From: CAJINA01 sp964647585
GTDB lineage: Bacteria; Desulfobacterota; Desulfobacteria; Desulfobacterales; CAJINA01
DNA length: 8,981 bases
Reading direction: 5' to 3'
Assembly (NCBI GenBank): GCA_964647585.1
Contig: CAZYGG010000111.1
Span: 1 to 8,981 of the forward strand
This document shows, piece after piece, positions 6,959 to 8,981 of the stretch (the first letter of the stretch is position 1; the number at the start of each line of letters is the position of its first letter). Below the pieces are notes generated by a model. That model was not told the DNA's origin. It ran no database searches and saw only the letters and a program-made list of their open reading frames with translations. The translations under genes were made by a program, and so were the position numbers.

Positions 6959-7015
6959 ATAGTATTGCGCACCTATTGTTAGAATTATGTGAGGCCACCG
7001 TTAAAAACCCGTTAG
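6959..7015 (-). promoter_or_regulatory. Probable Pho box and promoter of pstS
   Basis: Reading the minus strand, four 7-base units occur with an exact 11-base period: CTAACGG (7009-7015), TTAACGG (6998-7004), CTCACAT (6987-6993) and CTAACAA (6976-6982). They are separated by 4-base spacers GTTT, TGGC and AATT. Tandem 7+4 spacing is the known binding pattern of PhoB dimers in E. coli (CTGTCAT-type units), and the TTAACA-like wording is nearer to the PhoP sites of Bacillus. A -10-like TACTAT lies at 6959-6964, 11 bases beyond the last unit, as expected where the box replaces the -35 element. The message would then start near 6952 with a short leader holding the GGAGGA site. Regulation by PhoB/PhoP is inferred from this pattern and from the downstream gene. 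Confidence 0.7.
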
Positions 7016-7168
7016 AAATTCTGGGGGAGTGCAACCATAGCCTTACAGCCTGTTTTAATTGGAGGAAAAGTACTGATCGCTTGTTAGGATATTATTTGGG
7101 GCAGGTTATTTTTTAATGAATTTTCCGGGGCCCGATGGGCAGGATTATATAAAAGGAAGGGGGGGCGC

Positions 7169-8191
7169 CTATCGCAGCATGGTAATTTTGGGTTTTCCCA
7201 GCGTTTCCGGTGCCTGGGCGTAGAAGGTTTCCAGAACCGTGCGGGCATCGTCCGGTGACTGCACGCTGCAGATACGGGCGTACAGGGTATGCCCGAACTT
7301 AAAATTGGAGGCATAGTAGGAAAAAAATCGGTTAAGCCGCCGCATGGCCACCGCCGGTTCAAAATGTTTTTCGAAAAGGCCGATCATCTCCAGGGCGCAG
7401 GTTTTGAAGATGTCCGGGGCCGGTCTGAAGCCGTCGGTCCATTTGGCAAAGATCCAGGGCCGGGCCACGGCCAGCCGGCCAAGGGCAATCCCGTCACAAC
7501 CGGTGGATGCAACCATGTTTGCGCAGTCATCTTTTGAGAACACATTGCCGTTGCCGAAGACGGGAATTGAAACCGCCTGCTTTACCTTTTCAATATAGGC
7601 CCATTTCGGGGGGCGGGTACGGCGGTCAGGTGCGACACGCGGGTGAAAAGTAAGAGCATCCGCCCCGGCATCCTCAAACCGGCGGGCCAGATCAACGGCC
7701 GGCCCCGGGTCATCCTGCCAACCGGTACGATACTTTATAAACACCGGGATGGAGACCTGGCTGCGTACAGCCGTAACGATCCGGACCGCAAGGTCGGGTG
7801 TCTTAAGAAGTTCCGCCCCGCAGCCGTGGCGGCAGATTGTGGCCACCGAGCACCCGAAATTGATGTCCACGCCGAAAAAACCGCACTTTTCAACCTGCCG
7901 GGCGGCGCGCCCCATGGTGGCGGGATCATCTCCGAAAAGCTGGCAGACAAGCGACCCTAACTCTGCAGGTCGCCACATGAAACCGGCGACTGTATTCTGC
8001 ATGCCCTGTTGGACGGCCCGGGAACTGCTCATTTCTGAAAACATCAGGCCGTATCCACCAAACCCGGCCAGCAGTTCGCGAAAAGCCACATTGCCCAGCT
8101 TGGAAAGGGGGGCCAGGACGAGGCGCCTGGGGATCGTCCGGGGGCCGATTTTTAAGGGCCGGTTTAAAAATTCTGTAAGGTTGAATGCCAT
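7169..8191 (-). CDS. dus: tRNA-dihydrouridine synthase family protein
   Basis: Members of this family are FMN-dependent enzymes that use NADPH to reduce specific uridines in tRNA to dihydrouridine. The 340-residue sequence fits a TIM barrel followed by a helical domain. Visible landmarks are LAPLSKLGNVAFREL at 26-40 (FMN-binding start), the DINFGCSVATICRHG block at 109-123 with the catalytic-position Cys114, FIKYRTGW at 151-158, the TFHPR motif at 181-185, the FMN-phosphate loop GNGNV at 213-217, and CDGIALGR at 232-239. The usual GCP reads GCS here, and two extra cysteines (120, 124) follow closely. I cannot assign DusA, DusB or DusC. The ATG at 8189-8191 starts a family-like sequence but lacks a visible Shine-Dalgarno site. 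The gene lies between mgsA and pstS in the same direction, with 233 bases to pstS; a role in phosphate physiology is not implied. Confidence 0.88.
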   Translation of the reverse strand: MAFNLTEFLNRPLKIGPRTIPRRLVLAPLSKLGNVAFRELLAGFGGYGLMFSEMSSSRAVQQGMQNTVAGFMWRPAELGSLVCQLFGDDPATMGRAARQVEKCGFFGVDINFGCSVATICRHGCGAELLKTPDLAVRIVTAVRSQVSIPVFIKYRTGWQDDPGPAVDLARRFEDAGADALTFHPRVAPDRRTRPPKWAYIEKVKQAVSIPVFGNGNVFSKDDCANMVASTGCDGIALGRLAVARPWIFAKWTDGFRPAPDIFKTCALEMIGLFEKHFEPAVAMRRLNRFFSYYASNFKFGHTLYARICSVQSPDDARTVLETFYAQAPETLGKPKITMLR

Positions 8192-8220
8192 ATAACAAGC
8201 TGCGCTAACGGTTTTCTATT

Positions 8221-8312
8221 TTGTCATTTTGAGAAGTGCAACGACGAAGAATCCCTTACAATGCAGCAAGGCCTTGCATGTGGGGGACTCTTCGCTACGC
8301 TCAGAGTGACAA
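8221..8312. repeat. Palindromic intergenic repeat between mgsA and dus
   Basis: The ends form a 13-base inverted pair, TTGTCATTTTGAG (8221-8233) against CTCAGAGTGACAA (8300-8312), with two mismatches that would be G-U pairs in one RNA orientation. A second inner pair, CGAAGAATCCC (8245-8255) against GGGACTCTTCG (8284-8294), has one mismatch. The centre holds a perfect 12-base palindrome GCAAGGCCTTGC at 8266-8277. The whole 92-base unit could fold into one long imperfect hairpin. It resembles the TGTCATTCTGAGCGAAGCGAAG family of bacterial intergenic repeats that I remember from environmental genomes, though no search was made. It may act as a transcription barrier after mgsA. Confidence 0.75.
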
Positions 8313-8376
8313 GTTACGAGGTACACACTGCTTAAATCGATACTTAACACTAAAAACGTTGGGATTCGATTTGTTT

Positions 8377-8811
8377 CTAAATTTTTCGACCGATATACTG
8401 GGTGTAGTCTTTCAGCTTGGGGGCGTATTCCTCATTGAAAAGGGGGCTGGTAATCATAAAGTCTGCGGTGGAGCGATTGCAGGCCGAGGGAATGTTGTAA
8501 AGAACAGACATCCGCAGCAGGGCCTTCACGTCCACATCATGCGGCTGGGCGGCCATGGGATCCCAAAAGAAAATCAACAGGTCTAATCTCCCTTCAGCTA
8601 TCATGGCCCCAAGCTGCTGGTCCCCGCCTAGGGGCCCGCTTTTCAGGCGGTTGATGTCCAGGTCACATTTCTCCGCGGCCAGGCCGCCGGTCGTACCACT
8701 GGCGTAAAGGTCGTGTTTGGCCAGTTCTGATCTGTTTTTGGTTATCCATTCCAGCAGATCCGCTTTTCTTTCATCATGGGCCACCAGGGCAATTCGTTTT
8801 TTAGCTTTCAT
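8377..8811 (-). CDS. mgsA: Methylglyoxal synthase MgsA
   Basis: This enzyme converts dihydroxyacetone phosphate to methylglyoxal and inorganic phosphate, bypassing lower glycolysis in the cytoplasm. The 144-residue product is of normal size (E. coli about 152). It keeps the family signature residues: ALVAHDERK at 8-16 with His12 and Asp13, YASGTTG at 36-42, SGPLGGDQQLGA at 58-69 with the catalytic-base position Asp64, IFFWDP at 80-85, and PHDVDVKALLR at 90-100 with His91 and Asp94. I chose the ATG at 8809-8811, preceded by GGAAGG, over the in-frame ATG five codons upstream. It overlaps the end of the phoR-like gene by 11 bases, which indicates co-transcription and probably translational coupling. 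The E. coli enzyme is allosterically inhibited by phosphate, which makes its location in a Pho locus meaningful. That regulation has not been shown for this protein. Confidence 0.95.
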   Translation of the reverse strand: MKAKKRIALVAHDERKADLLEWITKNRSELAKHDLYASGTTGGLAAEKCDLDINRLKSGPLGGDQQLGAMIAEGRLDLLIFFWDPMAAQPHDVDVKALLRMSVLYNIPSACNRSTADFMITSPLFNEEYAPKLKDYTQYIGRKI

Positions 8812-8981
8812 GGGCTTCCTTCCCATTTTGAGTCAGTGGCAGGTGGATGGAAAAGGTGCTGCCCTGCCCCACGGCACTCTCTACGGATACATGCCCGTTA
8901 TGTGTCTGGGCGATGTGTTTGACGATCGCCAATCCAAGCCCGGTGCCGCCCATTTGGCGGCTGCGGGCCTTATCCACCCGG
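8801..8981 (-). CDS. phoR: Sensor histidine kinase, PhoR-like, C-terminal end only
   Basis: Only the last 59 residues are in the window; the gene continues past the right edge. They form the end of a HATPase_c ATP-binding domain: RVDKARSRQMGG followed by the G2 box TGLGLAIVKH, then the closing strands HVSVESAVGQGSTFSIHLPL. The RVDKARSRQ-GG-GLGLAIVKH wording closely matches E. coli PhoR as I recall it. That match and the adjoining pst genes make PhoR, the kinase of the phosphate two-component system, the best identification. The His-phosphorylation box, sensor region and membrane segments are not visible, so another kinase of the same class cannot be excluded. The stop TAA lies inside the first codons of mgsA. 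Confidence 0.8.
   Translation of the reverse strand, partial: RVDKARSRQMGGTGLGLAIVKHIAQTHNGHVSVESAVGQGSTFSIHLPLTQNGKEAHES

Noticed and set aside
7125..7140. GCCC-ATC-GGGC stem after dus as a terminator
   Set aside because: The stem is only 4 bp with no adjacent T-run, too weak to call.
7144..7149. TATAAT on the minus strand downstream of dus as a second pstS promoter
   Set aside because: There is no acceptable -35 element 16-18 bases upstream; the sequence there is C-rich. It cannot be supported beyond the hexamer.
1..8981. CRISPR array, tRNA or rRNA gene, insertion sequence with transposase, or phage genes
   Set aside because: I looked on both strands and saw no evenly spaced direct repeats with spacers, no tRNA-like cloverleaf, and no transposase, integrase or phage protein.

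Overview
The window reads like a chromosomal segment of a Gram-negative bacterium of moderate GC content. The Desulfobacterota (former Deltaproteobacteria) are my best guess. The guess rests on the protein style, the compact Pho gene order, and intergenic inverted repeats that resemble families I remember from that group. This is recollection, not a search result.

Layout: positions 1-336 are a leader region with one good sigma70-type promoter (97-124) and a hairpin beside the ribosome binding site of the first gene. Positions 337-2088 (+) encode a DEAD-box RNA helicase of RhlB type with an unusually long basic Lys/Arg/Pro/Ala tail. Positions 2089-2568 hold no gene. They lie between two convergent genes and contain two unrelated inverted-repeat elements. 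Everything from 2569 to the right end is on the minus strand. Read in its own direction it runs: 3' end of a PhoR-like sensor kinase (partial), mgsA (methylglyoxal synthase), a palindromic repeat, a tRNA-dihydrouridine synthase gene, a probable Pho box and promoter, then pstS, pstC, pstA, pstB and phoU.

The minus-strand block is essentially a phosphate-starvation locus. PstS captures phosphate in the periplasm, PstC and PstA form the membrane channel, PstB supplies ATP hydrolysis, and PhoU together with the PhoR-like kinase couples transporter state to transcription. Upstream of pstS are four 7-base units repeated with an exact 11-base period, followed at a suitable distance by a -10-like element. 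This is the architecture of a PhoB/PhoP binding site. A strong 12-bp hairpin between pstS and pstC probably lets the cell make more binding protein than membrane components.

I found no clearly novel system. The most interesting points are the 11-base overlap of the phoR-like gene with mgsA, whose family enzyme releases phosphate and is inhibited by it, the four-unit Pho box, and the extended tail of the helicase. The remaining observations concern repeats and leader structures.
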